Part shown: in pieces, positions 1 to 13,305 of the stretch
Layout of the letters: every line of letters begins with the position of its first letter
How positions within the stretch are numbered: the stretch's first letter is position 1
NCBI GenBank assembly: GCA_019914995.1
Contig: CM034140.1
Coordinates: 5,952,001 to 6,016,000 of the forward strand
Direction of reading: 5' to 3'
Length of the DNA stretch: 64,000 nt
Source of the DNA: Acanthochlamys bracteata
Taxonomy: Eukaryota; Streptophyta; Magnoliopsida; Pandanales; Velloziaceae
Notes under the pieces: generated by a model
Databases searched by the model: none
Told to the model about the DNA's origin: nothing
What the model saw: the letters and a program-made list of their open reading frames with translations, nothing else
Translations under genes and position numbers: made by a program

Positions 1-292
1 AATATATTTTAATGTAATAGTTTGTAAATAACTAGTATCGATTATTTTTATTGTCAATATTTTATTAGACGGTAAGAAAAAATTAAAAATTGTTCTTTCA
101 AAAAGTGACATTTTGGATTGGTAGGTCAATTTCGGATTAACCCGGATTGACCCATTTAATAACCGGGTCAAATTTGTTCAACCCTAACCTAATCCATATA
201 TTTATACGGGTCAAATTTTCCAACTCTAATCCTGATTAAACAGATCGATTTCGGATCGGATTTTCGGATCGGGTCATATATTGCCACCCCTA
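1..292. mobile_element. Right end of a hAT-type non-autonomous element, cut by window edge
   Basis: The sequence from about position 40 to 292 closely resembles the last 280 bases of the complete element at 59981-60839. Both contain the same order of motifs: TCGATTATTTTTATTG, then CGGGTCAA runs, then ATACGGGTCAAA, CTAATCCTGATTAA and finally CGGGTCATATATTG with a terminal CCCTA. The left end lies outside the window, so its target-site duplication cannot be checked. The hAT assignment is carried over from the 8-bp duplication of the complete copy. Confidence 0.65.
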
Positions 293-2675
293 AAAGTAAT
301 ATCTTTTTTTTTTGTTTATGAATATTGCATTGGTGGAGTATTTATCAATACTTATAACACTACTTTTTATTTTAAACTATTTAAAAGAAGTTAAAAATAT
401 ACAAATTTAATTCTTATTATTATTATTTGAGATAAGAAAATTAAAATTATTTTTAAAAAGATTCTAAGATAAGTTTTATTGAAAAAAAATTATTTAAATA
501 TATTAAAATGTCTCCGTAATGTTGTTAGCTGATATATGATTACAAATATCTTCTCATGAAAAGAGATCTGTATCCCACTCTTCTTCTGTAGGAAGAAAAA
601 TTATATGCTTATCAATTTTTAAAAAAATTTTTAACTGTAAAAAAATTATGTACAATTTTTTAGAAGTAGAGTTTAAAAATTTGAAAGATATAAATTACAA
701 AATAATTATATTTATAATTTTTATTTTTAATATTTATAAAATAATATATCTAAAAATTTTTTAAATTTTTTTTTCAATAAGCAATCTTAAATAAATATTC
801 TCAAAATATCTTTTAAAGATGGGTTTTTGCTTTTGCTACAATAATTGAACCAACATAACCATTTAAAACCGGAGAGAGAAAAGATAAGATGATAGTAAGA
901 AGGTAGCTTGGGAATTAAACGCGTTTTCGGTTTTCCACGTGTTGTTTCTACTTTTGTTAATTAACAACATTATAGAAAAACCAAAATAAACTTTTGCGTT
1001 CATTAGTTTTTTGTCGTAAGAAATAAAAAGTGATTGCGTGCTTCATTTGGTTTCACAACAAACGAAGACGCCCTCAATTATCTACCGTGCATGTTTCCGG
1101 TGTATTTATTTTAAAATAAATTTATCTTTTTAGAAATAAATTAAAAAAAATTATTTAAATTTAAAATATTTATTTAAATTTTTTTAAGGGTGTGCTTTTG
1201 CCGAGGTGATAAAACATAGCCTACCATACGAGTTTCTTTTGTCCAAATTAAATTTCTAAAAATAACTTACTTAAATTAAAGTTTAAAATTAATTTAAGTT
1301 TATTAATTGTTATTAAAATTAAATTTGAAGCAAACAATATAGTTTTAAGGTTTAAAGTTTTTAAATAAAACTTTTTATAAAAAATTAAGTTAATTAATAT
1401 TGATTTTGATATAAAAGTCAATTGTAAATAAAAGTTATAAAAAAAACAAATTGTAAGTGTTTGTAAATATTCTAAAGAGAAAAGTCAAGACCATGTTAAA
1501 TGATAATAATTCCAAAACTGTCGACGATTTCTTATTAAATGATAAAAAAAATTTTGTTAGTAAGTGATATATAGATTGCAACATATTAATTTGTTGACAT
1601 AAAATCAACATTTATTATTGTCATTTTTATACCATTTTCATTACCATTACTACAATGTCATGTATAGATTTTTTGATCAAATTAAAAATTAAATAATTTT
1701 GTTTCAATTATTAAATACAGATAGATTCAATTTTGATTTATTAATTTATATTTTTATCCTTAGTTAAGGAACGTGCATTGTAGTAGTGCGTCTCCGAGCC
1801 TGCGAATTGAAGCTTTCGATCAATGTTTCGCCATTTTTAATTATTCAATTTAACAGTTTTTGAAGTTTATGTCGTGAAATATGAAAATCTGTTATTGATT
1901 AGTAATACAAATAGTAATACATTTATATAATATATTATTTTTATAAAAATTTAAATGATGGATTTACCACGCTAATCGCTTCAGCCTCTCATTTCGCCGT
2001 CGGTCATTTTCAGTTGATTTTTTGAAAAAGAAAACGTGCAGCTTTCAACAAACCAGTCAATATTAAAGGCAATGACAAACATTGATTGTTGTGGTTGTGC
2101 TGTTCGTTAACTATCAAAAACAAAATATCAGTAGAAGGGAAGGACAGCACTGGCAGAACAGCTTGCTGCTGCTTGCAAAACAACAGGTATTCTGCCATTA
2201 ACGAGTACTTCAACCTAAGAATCTGGTGATGTTATAAAAGCTTCAGACCAAGCATGCAAAAAGCACACGAGAAGCAAAACAGTGCAGGCAGATGATGTTA
2301 TTATTATTATTTCTTGCCACTTATAAACGAAACACAGTATTCATACAGATTTCGGAGTCTTCTTCTTCTTATAAAGCTTTTAAACATGATCCATGATTCG
2401 TACCTCATTCGAAAACAACAGTAATAGCTTGCATTCTACACAAATTTGATTTCACGGATCAAACCTTAACTATAGATCTTACATCCATAACTATCTATTA
2501 TATATATAGCTAAATCCACCTCCAACCAAAATAAGGTTCTTCAAAAGAAAAGGAAGAAAAGAAAAAATCTACAGTATTTAAAGTGTATTTGGTCTTTGCT
2601 CATCACCAGTTGCTTTTGATTAAGCCCCACATATTCGAGGAACAAGCAATTCCTCTACTTTTGAACTTCAGCTTT
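293..2675. other. AT-rich intergenic region, no gene seen
   Basis: This stretch is rich in A/T runs. The only open frame, a 67-codon minus frame at 2010-2213, has no recognisable domain. The last few hundred bases are probably the 3' UTR and terminator region of the HIPP gene that ends at 2676. Confidence 0.5.
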
Positions 2676-4603
2676 TCACATGATTGAGCAACTGTTGGCA
2701 TTTTCATCGCTGAAGAAATGGGCGTAGGACTCCCCAGCAGGGGAAGGTGGTGGCATGTAACCCATTTGTGGCGGTGGCCGGCCGGCATAACCCATTGGCG
2801 GGTAAGGGTGGTCGTATGCTCCGACACCATTATTCATCATCATCCGTTGTTGCTGCTGTTGCTGCATGAGTGCAGCCATGTATTGCTGCTGCTGCTGCTG
2901 CTGGTAAGGGTTTGCAGCTGCAGCTGCAGCAGCAGCGAGCATCTCAGGCGGCATTCCTTGGAAGTAACCCGGGGGAGGTCCACCTCCGGCAGGCAGACCT
3001 TGCACTGCAGCTCCCGGAATCTTTCCCATGTGAGCATGCATGTTACCCATCTGGCCCACGTCTATGCCTCCTTGACCCATCATCATCATGTTTGGATTGA
3101 CCCCACCGCCTTGATTGTTGCCACCAGCACACTTCTTGTTTCCGCCATTGTTGTTGCTGCTGCTGCTGCTATTGTTACCACCGTTATCTGTACCCTTGTT
3201 ATTCTTACCATCTTGTCCACCACCGCCGTTCTTCCCACCACCGCTTCCGCCACCGCCTTTATTCTGTTTGTCGTCGCCGTTCCCACCTCCAGTCCCCTTC
3301 TTACCACCAGATTTGTCCTGCTCTTTAGCATCATTATTCTTGTCTCCGGATCCCTTACACAGAACAGGGATATTGAAGCCCCCAATACCAACACCTTTCT
3401 TACCATCCCCAACGCCGCCATTTCCAGTCCCTTTCTTGTCGTTTCCAGCTTGTGGAAGACTGACAGGTTTCTTGATCGGCTCATCGAACTCATCGTCAAA
3501 GGCACCATCCATGTCATCGAAATCTCCATCATCATCATAGTCGTCATAATCATCGTCTAAGTCACTGCCATCGTCGAGGTCCTCAGGGGGTAGATTGAAC
3601 TTGACAGTTTTGGGATCTTTTTGCCCCGACTGTGGAGGCAGCTTCAGATCTTTAAACTGCGGTGGAAGCTTAAAATCTTTAAACCCTTTCATATGTTCAA
3701 GCACCTGCTGCTGGTTCTGTGGCAGTGTGTTCTGGCCTTTCTGGTCCTTATTATTACCACCACTCTTCTGCTGCTTGCCGCCACCATTGTCCTTCGGATG
3801 GCCGCCGCCGGCACCCTTGCCTCCATCAAGCTGAAGCTTCTGAAGCTGGTTATTGAGATTGTGGACCGCTCCGCCACCTCCGCCTTTGGAACTCCAGAGC
3901 TCTGCATGCTTCCCGGCTTTGTTGAGCTTTTTTATCACAGCGGCAGGATCCATGGTTCCGGAGATGGTCACTTTACCCTGATCTGCATCTATGCTGCTTG
4001 TGAAAACACCTACAACAAACAATGAAAAACACAGAACAGAAGGGAAAAAGCTCAAGAAAAATGCAGAAACAATTTTGAAGAAAGGAACTTCGAATCTAAC
4101 AGATTTCTTTCAGAAATCTTCTTCTTTCGAGTACAGTGAATTAACGTCGAAGAAAATACTTGCTACAATTTCAACAAGCAAAAACAAAAACTGTAACAAT
4201 TATAAATGAGCCAAGAAAAGTGACAAATTTTAGGAGATTGACTGATGACTACGTGTTGAAATCAGCAGAACAAACTTGGAATTGACTTGAAAGAAAGGGT
4301 GTGCAAATACCATCAATCTTGTGTATTATCTTCTTCACTTTCTGCTTGCACCCATCACAGTGAATGTTCACCTTCAGGACACAACTCTGCAATCCTCAAG
4401 CATTAAAAAAAACAAAGAAATCAACCCAAAGAAAACAACACCAAGAACACAACTCTAATCCAATCTAAGTAATGTAATGTAGCAAATCTATGGTTCCAGA
4501 TACATGCTAAACTTTTCAAGAAAATAACACAAACACATGCAGAGAGGACAAGAAGGATGCCGAGAAATCTGACCTGGATCTTAAGGAAGTCTTCCTTACT
4601 CAT
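2676..4603 (-). CDS. Heavy-metal-associated isoprenylated plant protein (HIPP), large Gly-rich type
   Basis: Three exons join in phase: 4574-4603, 4311-4386 and 2676-4009, encoding 479 residues. The start is the ATG at 4603; an upstream in-frame TTG is not used. Residues about 10-73 form one HMA domain with the metal-binding pair C20-D-G-C23 in the context [13 protein letters not shown]. The protein ends in CSIM, a CaaX box for farnesylation, which defines the HIPP family (metal binding, membrane or nuclear attachment, stress responses). The long middle is low complexity: Gly/Lys/Asn-rich blocks, an Asp-dominated acidic run near residues 180-215, poly-Ala and poly-Gln tracts and a Met/Gly/Pro-rich tail. 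At 479 residues it belongs with the large HIPPs rather than the common 150-residue ones. Metal specificity cannot be read from the sequence. The antisense strand of exon 3 is open only because of the triplet repeats. Confidence 0.93.
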
Positions 4604-4619
4604 CTTTGCAAGCAAATGA

Positions 4620-7479
4620 AGGAGCTGAAATGAAGAAGTGAACTAAATATACCTAGAGATCTAGGATACAAATGACAGATTTAATCTAGTACAAAGAAGG
4701 TAGAAAACAGAGTGTGAAGAAGTGAGGCAACAAACACACAGGCAAGAAGAACTCTTTTTCTTACTGGGTTTTCTTTATCACTCCATTATTATAAGAAAAA
4801 GAAATACTTGAGAGATTTTTTTTTTCTTCTCCTTTCTGTTTCTTTACTAAGAAGAAGAACAACAACAAAGGTGGAAGTGGGTTTTGGTTGCATTTAAAAC
4901 TTATGTTAGGAGCCAACCCTCATTCCACTATCCTTCTTGTTACGGCGGTGTTGCACTGTTGCTAGTGAGAGAGGCTCCTTGTTGTGTTGCGTTGAATTCT
5001 TTGTCTGTCCCAGTACAGTGTTGCAGGACAGGGTCCATCCAGCTATCTCTTAGCCTTATTTGATTAATTTACCTTTTTTACCCTTCTTGTACACTAGAGA
5101 TTGCAAGTATTTTATTTTTTTGATATTTTATTTTTTTATTATATATTTTAATTATTATTTTAAATTTATTTTTAATTTTATATTAAAATTCATTTTAAAT
5201 AAATTTATCTTCATTTTATTTATTTATTTCTTACAAATTCTACATACTATTATTTACTAAAGTTTATTTCTATAAAATTTATCTACTTTGCTAAAACACC
5301 CTATAAAATTTATTATATTAGAAACATTTTAAAATTTGAAAAGTATAAATGATTTTAGATACGAAAAATAAGCCTACATTAAGAAAACTATAATAAAATT
5401 ATTTTCATTAAAAGTGTTATTTTTATAAAAAAAATTTCCGTCAATCTGTTAACAAAGTTAAATTATTACAGTTACCTATTCTAACAAAGTAAATAAATTA
5501 TAAACGAGCAGAGTCAAATGTAATAACTTGCCTCAGTCAAATAACTTCAGTTTATTCAATTTATAAAACTTATGTTTTCTTTACTAACTTTAATTCAATC
5601 AACTTATCTCAAAACTTCAATTGGATTAACCAATTAATCTGCTAGACCAATATTTTAACATAGTAAAAAGAACAAACTATCATTACTTTTCTTTATCTTT
5701 TTTTTAAAAACTTTATTCTTATCTCCTATCTAAGTTATCATTTCTATTGATCTTTTTAAAACACTTCTTTTGAAGCTTTTGGAATATGTTTTTTGACCTT
5801 TAATAAACACATACATCATGCGGAAGAGGAGGTTTACAAGGACAGGGAATGATGGCTAAAGTTAGGCACTAGAATGTTGTAGCTAATCCAAAAACTGTTT
5901 GATTTTGCCAAATAAATTTTAATAAAATCAGTCCTCTAGAGAACCATTTTTCACATGATCCTGTAGAGGGCCTCAAATTCTAGTTACTTCTAGCACAGTT
6001 GAATGCACTGCACGCTCTCCCTCTTGTGAGCTGGGTTATCTTGACAAGACCAAGCGCCACCAATCACTCCCAACACTCTGGCTTCTGGCCGATTCTTAAA
6101 GACTTATTTTAAATATTCGTAATTTAATATCGTAAAAATAAAAAAATAAAAAATAAAATTTTTTTAAAATAAAATAAAATTAGAGTTTAATATTTATATT
6201 TTAATAATTTTTTAAAATATGTTAAAAATTAAAAATATAATTATATTAAAAAATATGTAAATAAAAAAATTAAAATTAAAATTTCGCATATAAAATTAAA
6301 GTTTTGAATTCTTTGTATAATTAAGATATATAAATTGTCCGAAATTTAAAATATAACAAAAAAAAATAAAATTACAGATGTTTGAAACACATCTTAAGTA
6401 AAACCTTCCGTGACTTGGAAAAAAAAAAAAAACAACTGCATATGAACTAGAAAGTGTCACAGAAATTTTTTACTTAAAAGAGTTCATACACCGAAAGTCT
6501 GAAGTTAACAAGTTTTTACCTGAAATGGGCGTTACTGTGGAAGGGCCAGATTCTCGAAAACCATTCCAAGACCAAAGTTCTCGAAACCATGGCAACAAAT
6601 GGATTATATATACAAACAACATCCTGACTATTATACATTTGCGTTCATGTGATGAAGATATAAATTCTGCTCCACATACACAAGTTCAGAATATATAGAT
6701 TCGAAAGAACAGCTTTGAATCCATTTTACATCAAACCATGGCGCAGAAATGTTTCAACTGTCCTAACAAGGACCTCAAAAGTATTACTCCAGTTCGTGCA
6801 CCGAACCAGACGTATTATAATGTTCTTACATTTTTGCATCGAATGCACATTTAGTTCAAAGGACTGGAAATTAGAAATTTACACCAATTCGAGAACATAT
6901 TTTTAAAATTTGGCACTAAATGGACTTTATAAGGAATCATGTGATGTTTGACTAAAATAATGAAAGCAATGTAAAAAATATCAAATACAAATGAAGTGCT
7001 AACCAAAACTTTGATATATGAACCTAAAGAAAGCTGTCTACAATAGCTGTATAAGCAACGAATTCTATCAGAGTAGACACCTCTGTTGCTCATGGCTAAT
7101 TTTCAGAACTCTCCTTTCGACTAATTCCTTCTTTACTATCTCTTTCGGTGGTTGTTTCTTTTCAAAAAAACCTTTAGTTAATCAAACAATAAAAACAGTT
7201 TATGAAAACAATACAAAACTAAAGTATACAGAGGCATGCAAAAGAGAATCGAGAATGAACCTTCTTTCCGGTCTCGTTGCTTTTACTTCTGAACACCAGA
7301 GCTGTGCTACTGTTGCAACTGCTCAAGTCACAAGAAGATTGCCATTGACACTAATCTTAGCTGAAATTGCACAAGAGCTGCTAATCTAATAAGAATCGCA
7401 TCAGCTGAAGTTTGTTTTTGCCATCTAGTAACAACTGTTTGGTTGCGTGACGTGAGATGCTCTACTCTCTGCAATTAGC
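4620..7479. other. Intergenic region upstream of HIPP
   Basis: Bases 4620-5040 are purine-rich then mixed and probably hold the HIPP 5' leader and promoter; I cannot place a TATA box with confidence. From 5100 to 6400 the sequence is AT-rich with no coding signal. Frames of up to 123 codons at 6715-7389 show no recognisable domain. Confidence 0.4.
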
Positions 7480-9757
7480 TCACAGTTCCAAGCTTCGCCC
7501 TGCAAAAATAAACCAAAAGTGCCGATTGGATAAATGGGCTTCTTGTCTTATTGTCTTGGAAGAGAGTTTGAAAAAAGGATTAAACATTCCAAATACCAAT
7601 ATCTCTATAATCAATTCTACAAATGGAAAATTACCATAGTTTCAAACACTTCCCCAAATGGACACTAAAGCACCATACGATTTGTGAACTGCATTATATA
7701 GTGCGTTTGGCATTCCATTCCTTCAAAGATTACTTTTCAATTTTTTAATTTACGTTTTTCAATACATCTTTTACAAGCATCTAGAGAATTTATTTAAAAA
7801 TTTAAAAAATATAAAAAAATTCTATATAGTAAGATATTTTTATTGCTTATTTTTATTATTTTTTTAAAATAAAAAAATAGAGTTTATTTTTTGAAAGAAC
7901 AAAGATACTTTTCTTTCTAAAAAAGTTCTATTTTAAAAGTACTCCCAAGTGGCTCCTACTGTTCGTAGTGTGCTATATCATTTGAAGTTTACAGAAAATG
8001 CAAACCTAGACTTTTTGAACTTACCAATTGAAAGAGAATTTGCAAAGTGATAATAAAGTTCCTGAATGAATCACAACATAGCTCAAGTGTGAACTAAAAC
8101 CAAAAAAGAAAATAATGAGGATCTTCATACAATAACTTTAAAGCAATTCCGCTACTATGAGTATGGACATTTACAAATTGAGTTTCACTACCAAAAAGCA
8201 GCAAAGCCTCAGTTTATCCATTTCTATACCTAGCACAATACGCTAGTTGCTATGCTGGTGTTCAAAAAAAATGAAAAAAAAGGACACTTGTTAAAGATGC
8301 AAGAATGCATTACCAACATCAGCCTCCCAGCTGGTCCGCTGTCACTCTTAAACTTCTCTTTGCATGAAGTTAAGAGGCATTCTCTTTAGTTTCATTGAAA
8401 GTACTAGTCTCCTGGCATGTGCTATGCACATGGTGACTCCCAATCATCTTCAGTAATAAATTTCAGATAGTTAGACCCATACCCATAATCATTAACATCA
8501 CCCAACCAAAAGATCCCTCATCGCAGCACCTAGTAAACCTAGTTTGAATGGAAGTAAGCCCAGAAATATCACGCAACAGACTAATTAAACAGTTGAGGTA
8601 ACCACTAAAAACATATCTTGCCTTAAAATTCTAAATTTGGTCCTACACTATCAACCATTTAATTACAATTATAAAATAGCTAGCTTTTTACTCTAAGTCC
8701 ATATTAATCCCATTTGGGATAACTAGACAACTCTAAATGACATGTAACATTAAAGGGCGAGTCTAAATATTTTGCTCCTTTGTTTTATCTTCAGTATGTT
8801 GTAACGGCAGGCTAAGCTTAATTACATAAAGTGAAAGAACTTGCAGATGTTAGTCCAAGAATTAACTTTACAAAGCACTTAAGAACTTGATCAATGTAGA
8901 TATAGGTAATGTTTGGAAGTGCTTTTCAACTCCTTTTATTCCAACTCTTCATTTCACATTTCCCAATAAATCTTTTACAATATTCTACAGATTTTTTAAA
9001 AAAAAATTTAGAAAATATAAAAAATTCTACGTCGTAAGATCTTGTTATTACTTATTATAATTATTTATAGCACTCCCAAACATCCCTACAGTCTTTCAAC
9101 AAAAAAAAATTCTGCTACATATAGGTAGTTGCTGAATTTTTGCTATTACTCATACATTTGCTAACCTTTTGCTTTAGCTGAATCATGCTTCACATCCTTA
9201 CATCTTCGTGGTACCCTACCTATTTGATGTGCTAGGCACCTATATATGCTACCCAGAATATTGCAAAAAATTCATGTGAAATTGCCACCAACAACCTAAC
9301 TGACCTTCCAAAAAGATAGCATGCAATCTTGAAAATCCAATAGGAAGCTTCAATACATCAATGGAAAACATCCAATGTATAAATCTAACTTCCATATGCA
9401 AGCCAGTAAGTATCTGACAGTGTTTCGACCTCATTCGGCAGTATTTAAAAGACAAACATAGTTTGCATACTACCATATAAGAGGGCCGAAGAATTTCGTA
9501 AGGATCTCTCATTCTTATTAGATCTAAAGAGCCCAACTCAATAAATTACCAATTGCTAGCACGAAAGATGAGGTACACATTCCATAAGCTGATTTTCTCA
9601 GTGTTGCAAACCAAGAACTACCTCCGCAGGTTAAATAAGAGCAAACAAACTTAAAGCAAGAAGACATAAAATCACCTGCAAGTCGTTCTCTAAACAATTT
9701 CAATATTTTTGATGATGTATCATACATCCGCAATAGCAAGCTTGGAAGTTTGACTCA
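7480..9757 (-). CDS. Unidentified multi-exon gene, 3' exons only (tentative)
   Basis: I do not recognise this protein. Candidate minus-strand exons have good splice sites. Exon A ends at 9676 (donor GTGATT) and encodes LRMYDTSSKILKLFRERLA. Exon B is 9474-9523 (acceptor TTTAG) and continues in phase as DLIRMRDPYEILRPSYM. Exon C ends at 8314 (donor GTAATG) with CKEKFKSDSGPAGRLML. Exon D is 8025-8061 (CAG/GTAAGT borders) encoding ELYYHFANSLSI. Exon E is 7480-7499 (acceptor TTTTTGCAG), completing GRSLEL and a TGA stop. A to B and C to D to E join in phase; B to C does not, so an exon is missing or the gene is damaged. A possible first exon, MEDLNGDECRGLG, lies at 13266-13305 with donor GTAATT, but I could not link it. 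It could be a decayed gene. Confidence 0.33.
7703..7948 (+). repeat. AT-rich MITE, GTTTGG-end family, copy 1
   Basis: It starts with GCGTTTGGCATTCC and ends with TACTCCCAA. The middle carries the family signature: TTTTCAAT, CTTTTACAA, a run of AAATATAAAAAAATTCTA and TTATTTTTATTATTTTT. Confidence 0.55.
8910..9087 (+). repeat. AT-rich MITE, GTTTGG-end family, copy 2
   Basis: It starts with TGTTTGGAAGTGCTTTTCAA and ends with GCACTCCCAAACATCCC. The centre matches the other copies (AAATATAAAAAATTCTACG followed by a TTATTACTTATT run). It lies inside the tentative gene at 7480-9757, between candidate exons B and C, so it would be intronic. Confidence 0.6.
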
Positions 9758-9769
9758 ATTTTCAAAATT

Positions 9770-12700
9770 CTAGCTAGTTTCTTAAATCAAACCTAATTGT
9801 CCAATGCATGTAAAGGTAACATATACAAGGTCATATAACCAAGGCAACTAATGCATCCATCCACCATAATGTTGCACTCACTTGAACATTCTGCAGGCTT
9901 AGTAAAACATAACAAAAAATTGATTAGTATCTATAACTAGCGAAGTATATGCTTGTAGGTGATGCCAAAACTTTTTAAGGGTGTCAGATAAAAGTCTACA
10001 AACATCTCGATTCTTCAAATCGACAATCTTTAACACTTATATACAATAACTTTACTATTATAATTATCGATAATAAAATTTTTATTTAACACATCGGATC
10101 TCTCTCTCTCTCTTCTCTCTCTTCCTTCTTCACTTTCAGTTAGTTTCACACTTTGTTCATAGTAGACTTCCCACAACTTTGCAGTTACTATTCTTATTCT
10201 AACACAGTCTTTGATTTCTCCAAGATAATTATTCCTAAAAAATACTAAGAAATTAGAAGCTCTTCTTCTCTCTCCTGTACTTCTTAGGTTTCCATCCACT
10301 TTTTCTTACTTGGATAAGAGAGAGCAACTAAAAAGAGGCATCGATGTAAAGCCAATTGTCATCCTTGTATTGTGTTTTACTCTAATTCTATTATCTTACT
10401 AACTTTTACTTTGCATTAATTTCACCATAATTTTGGAAGTTCAAATTTAAATTGGTTGTAAGATGTTTTCTAATGTTGGTCTCTATTGTATTGAACATCA
10501 ATGAGCTTTTGCATGTTCTTTCAGTTGTTGCAAGTAATTTTGTTTTTGAATTTGAAGCTAATATGGCATGAAATTTGTTCATTTTTCAGTAAATAACATG
10601 TGATTTGCATGATTAGTTACTTATGCGAGCTACAAGAAGATAACATTAAACGTTTGGATTAATGTTCCTTAGTTTGAAACGTTTTATAATGCAAGTATTT
10701 GGAAGTAAAAATAAATGATCGAAAGTATTAGCTGCGTATCAGCTTCGGAAATGTTATTGATACCTTTACAATGTTTCAAGCTTGTTAAAATCGAAATTTT
10801 AGGTAGAAACTTTTGTTTAAGTAGGATCGCAAAATCAGGACTTTAATAAAATCGTAATATTTTACATAGCGATAAATTTTTTTAAAATATTTTTTTAATA
10901 TCTATAAAAGTTTAGATAATATTTATCAAAATTTTTTAGTAACTTTAAATTTTTTTCATAATACCCCTAGAAAGTTTTAATAAAATTTAATAAAAAAACT
11001 TATCTAAATTTAACAAAAAACTCCTTCAAATTTTATAGAAAACGCTAAAATCTGAAATAGTAACTATTTTGATTTGAACCATCTTACGATTTAAAATCTC
11101 AATCTTACTACGATTACAATGATTTTGTGTGAAATATGATTGTTTTGTTGATGTAAAATCGTAAAATCGTAAAATTTTAAAATTTAAATCGGAATTTTGA
11201 TAACTGTGGAATGTTTCAATAGACTTTTAGTTTCGTAACGATTCCTTGAATTCTTTTTTAGTTACATAATAATCTTATCTAATCTTGTGATTGTTTAGTG
11301 TAGTTTAAGATAATTAGTTATTCTTCTCTCGATTTCTAAATATTTTATAAAACGTGGAACAATTAGAACTATAAAGATGAAGAACAACATTCTACCGACT
11401 AAAGAAAGAAGAAAATAGAAACTCTAGCATTGAAAGTTACTATGCAGTGTTGGATAATAAGGAGATATAAAAGTTTTATGTTTCCTTGGTATTATGAAGG
11501 AATTCTTTTAATTGATGGATAGGGAGTTTCCATACCAGCTAATGACATAAATCTGCATGATTTACTTAGTGCTTGTGTTTTCCCACAAGTAGACTATAAT
11601 GTCTAACATGTGTTTCTAAAGAGAGTTGCTATCTCTTTTACTTCTCTACTTTTATATTAATGTCTAATACTTTCCACATGTAGACTATTGATGTCTAATA
11701 CTTTCATCCATACATCACATTAATGCTTTGGATGAATATTCCAAAGAAGTTAATAATCAAATAGAAGAAAGATAACTTCTATAGGAATAATTCATAATAA
11801 GAAATCCTTCACCATCAAGTCATATAAAAATTTCTTAAAGTTGGATAGGTTATGCTTAGGTCAATTTTGGTCCAATTTGGGCAAGAATCAGGCCTGAAAA
11901 GCCTTGCTAGCCATACTTGGGCTGTGCCAATAGACTTGGCCAAAGCCGTGACTGGGCATGCCTAGGCTGCAGTTGGATAGCCAAAAAACTTGAGTTCATT
12001 GGTCCATTAGAATGTGGAAAAGTTGTTAACCACTCTACATCATCATTTTCAACAACAATTAGGTTTAGAATAGTTGAATTTTGGTTGATTCAATTGTAAT
12101 ATTCTAATTTGATGAAGGAAACATACAACCTTAATTACAAAAACAATGTCGCCTTTTTACTTTACATGGAAACTTTATGGTTCTAAAGTTTAGTGGTTGA
12201 AAAATGTGATAGCTAGATAAAACAAAAAGCAGAAAAGTAAGATCAGAAGGAAAAAAGATTACTATACATTCACATATGCATAGTACATAGTAATACAACT
12301 TTACATGAACTTTTGCTTATTCATAGAATTATTATTTATTTATTTAATTTATTTCTAAAATAAATGACATAAAAGAAAAAAGAAATCTATTGTGCATGGC
12401 TTGCATGCATGGCATGTAAAACTTGGATCATTATTTCTTTTTCAAGTACAATATACAACAAAATTGCACATATATGTCGGTTCAGTATTTAGCGTAAATT
12501 TTTTATTAAAGAATGCTTACATATTCTAACCTTATTCAAAAGTAAAGTCGTAGATAGACCGCCACAAACTTATGAATGGCTTTTTAAGAACTAAGCAATC
12601 CAATCATCACTCATGCAAATTCCAATTCTCGAACAAAGTTAATAAACCTTGTTCATTACCTAACAGGTTAGGCTTTATATTTAATTGGATCCTACTTTTC

Positions 12701-13265
12701 AATAAATTATCTCCTAAGTGACTTGAGAAACTATAAGATCATACCTATATGCCAACAGGATAGATCAACTTCAAGTCAACGGTGAGGTGATGAAGAGATA
12801 GTGATGACGGTCATCGCATACTAACAACAATGTCCGAGATGCATTCGGTAAAGAAAACAAATACTTCTTTTCTATAATATTTCTATCTTTTTGTGCTTCT
12901 TATGTCCACTCCCATCTTTAACGTGCCCAAAACAATCACAAGAGCAAAACTGATGATGCAACAAATAGGCACTACCTTCTGAAAGTAATAGTTGATCAAG
13001 CTGCATTAGAACATGTCAATGGTAGAGCTGGAAATGTAGAAAATACTGTAGATTTTAAAAGCAATAAGGGAGTGTTAGTATGGTAAGCCTTATAAAGATT
13101 TTGTGAGTAACTATGGCAAGTATGAAGGTGATGACAAAAGCCAACGGAAGGACCCTTTCACAAAGAATAACGTGAACCAAGTTGTTATCAATGTTCTCAA
13201 AATTCTGATTAAAAACAAAAAGAATAAAAGAAAAGTTAAACATTTCGCAAGAGGAAAATAATTAC
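9770..13265. other. Long intergenic or intronic region without recognised gene
   Basis: If the tentative gene starts at 13305, this is its upstream introns; otherwise it is spacer. I found no convincing exon. A CT-rich tract lies at 10098-10140. A repeat-like block lies at 10786-11205. The stretch 11840-12070 is less AT-rich and contains a 60-codon plus frame of no known family. Confidence 0.35.
10786..11205. repeat. Possible MITE with TAAAATCG/CGATTTTA-like motifs
   Basis: The block opens with GTTAAAATCGAAATTTTA and closes with AAATCGGAATTTTGATAAC, so the ends are imperfect inverted copies. Inside are repeated AAAATCGTAA and CGTAAAATCGTAAAAT motifs in both orientations. No target duplication could be fixed. 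Confidence 0.4.
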
Positions 13266-13305
13266 CTCCCAATCCACGGCATTCGTCGCCGTTTAAATCC
13301 TCCAT
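13266..13305 (-). CDS. Possible isolated first coding exon
   Basis: The ATG at 13305 opens MEDLNGDECRGLG, followed by a good donor (GGAG then GTAATT). Codon composition is unlike the AT-rich flanks and it sits where a promoter shared head-to-head with the FAF-like gene at 13881 would be plausible. I could not find a second exon that stays open in phase, so membership in the gene at 7480-9757 is only a guess. Confidence 0.22.

Noticed and set aside
2718-3560. 280-codon plus-strand frame
   Set aside because: It is antisense to HIPP exon 3 and stays open only because of triplet repeats; its His/Leu/Val runs show no domain.
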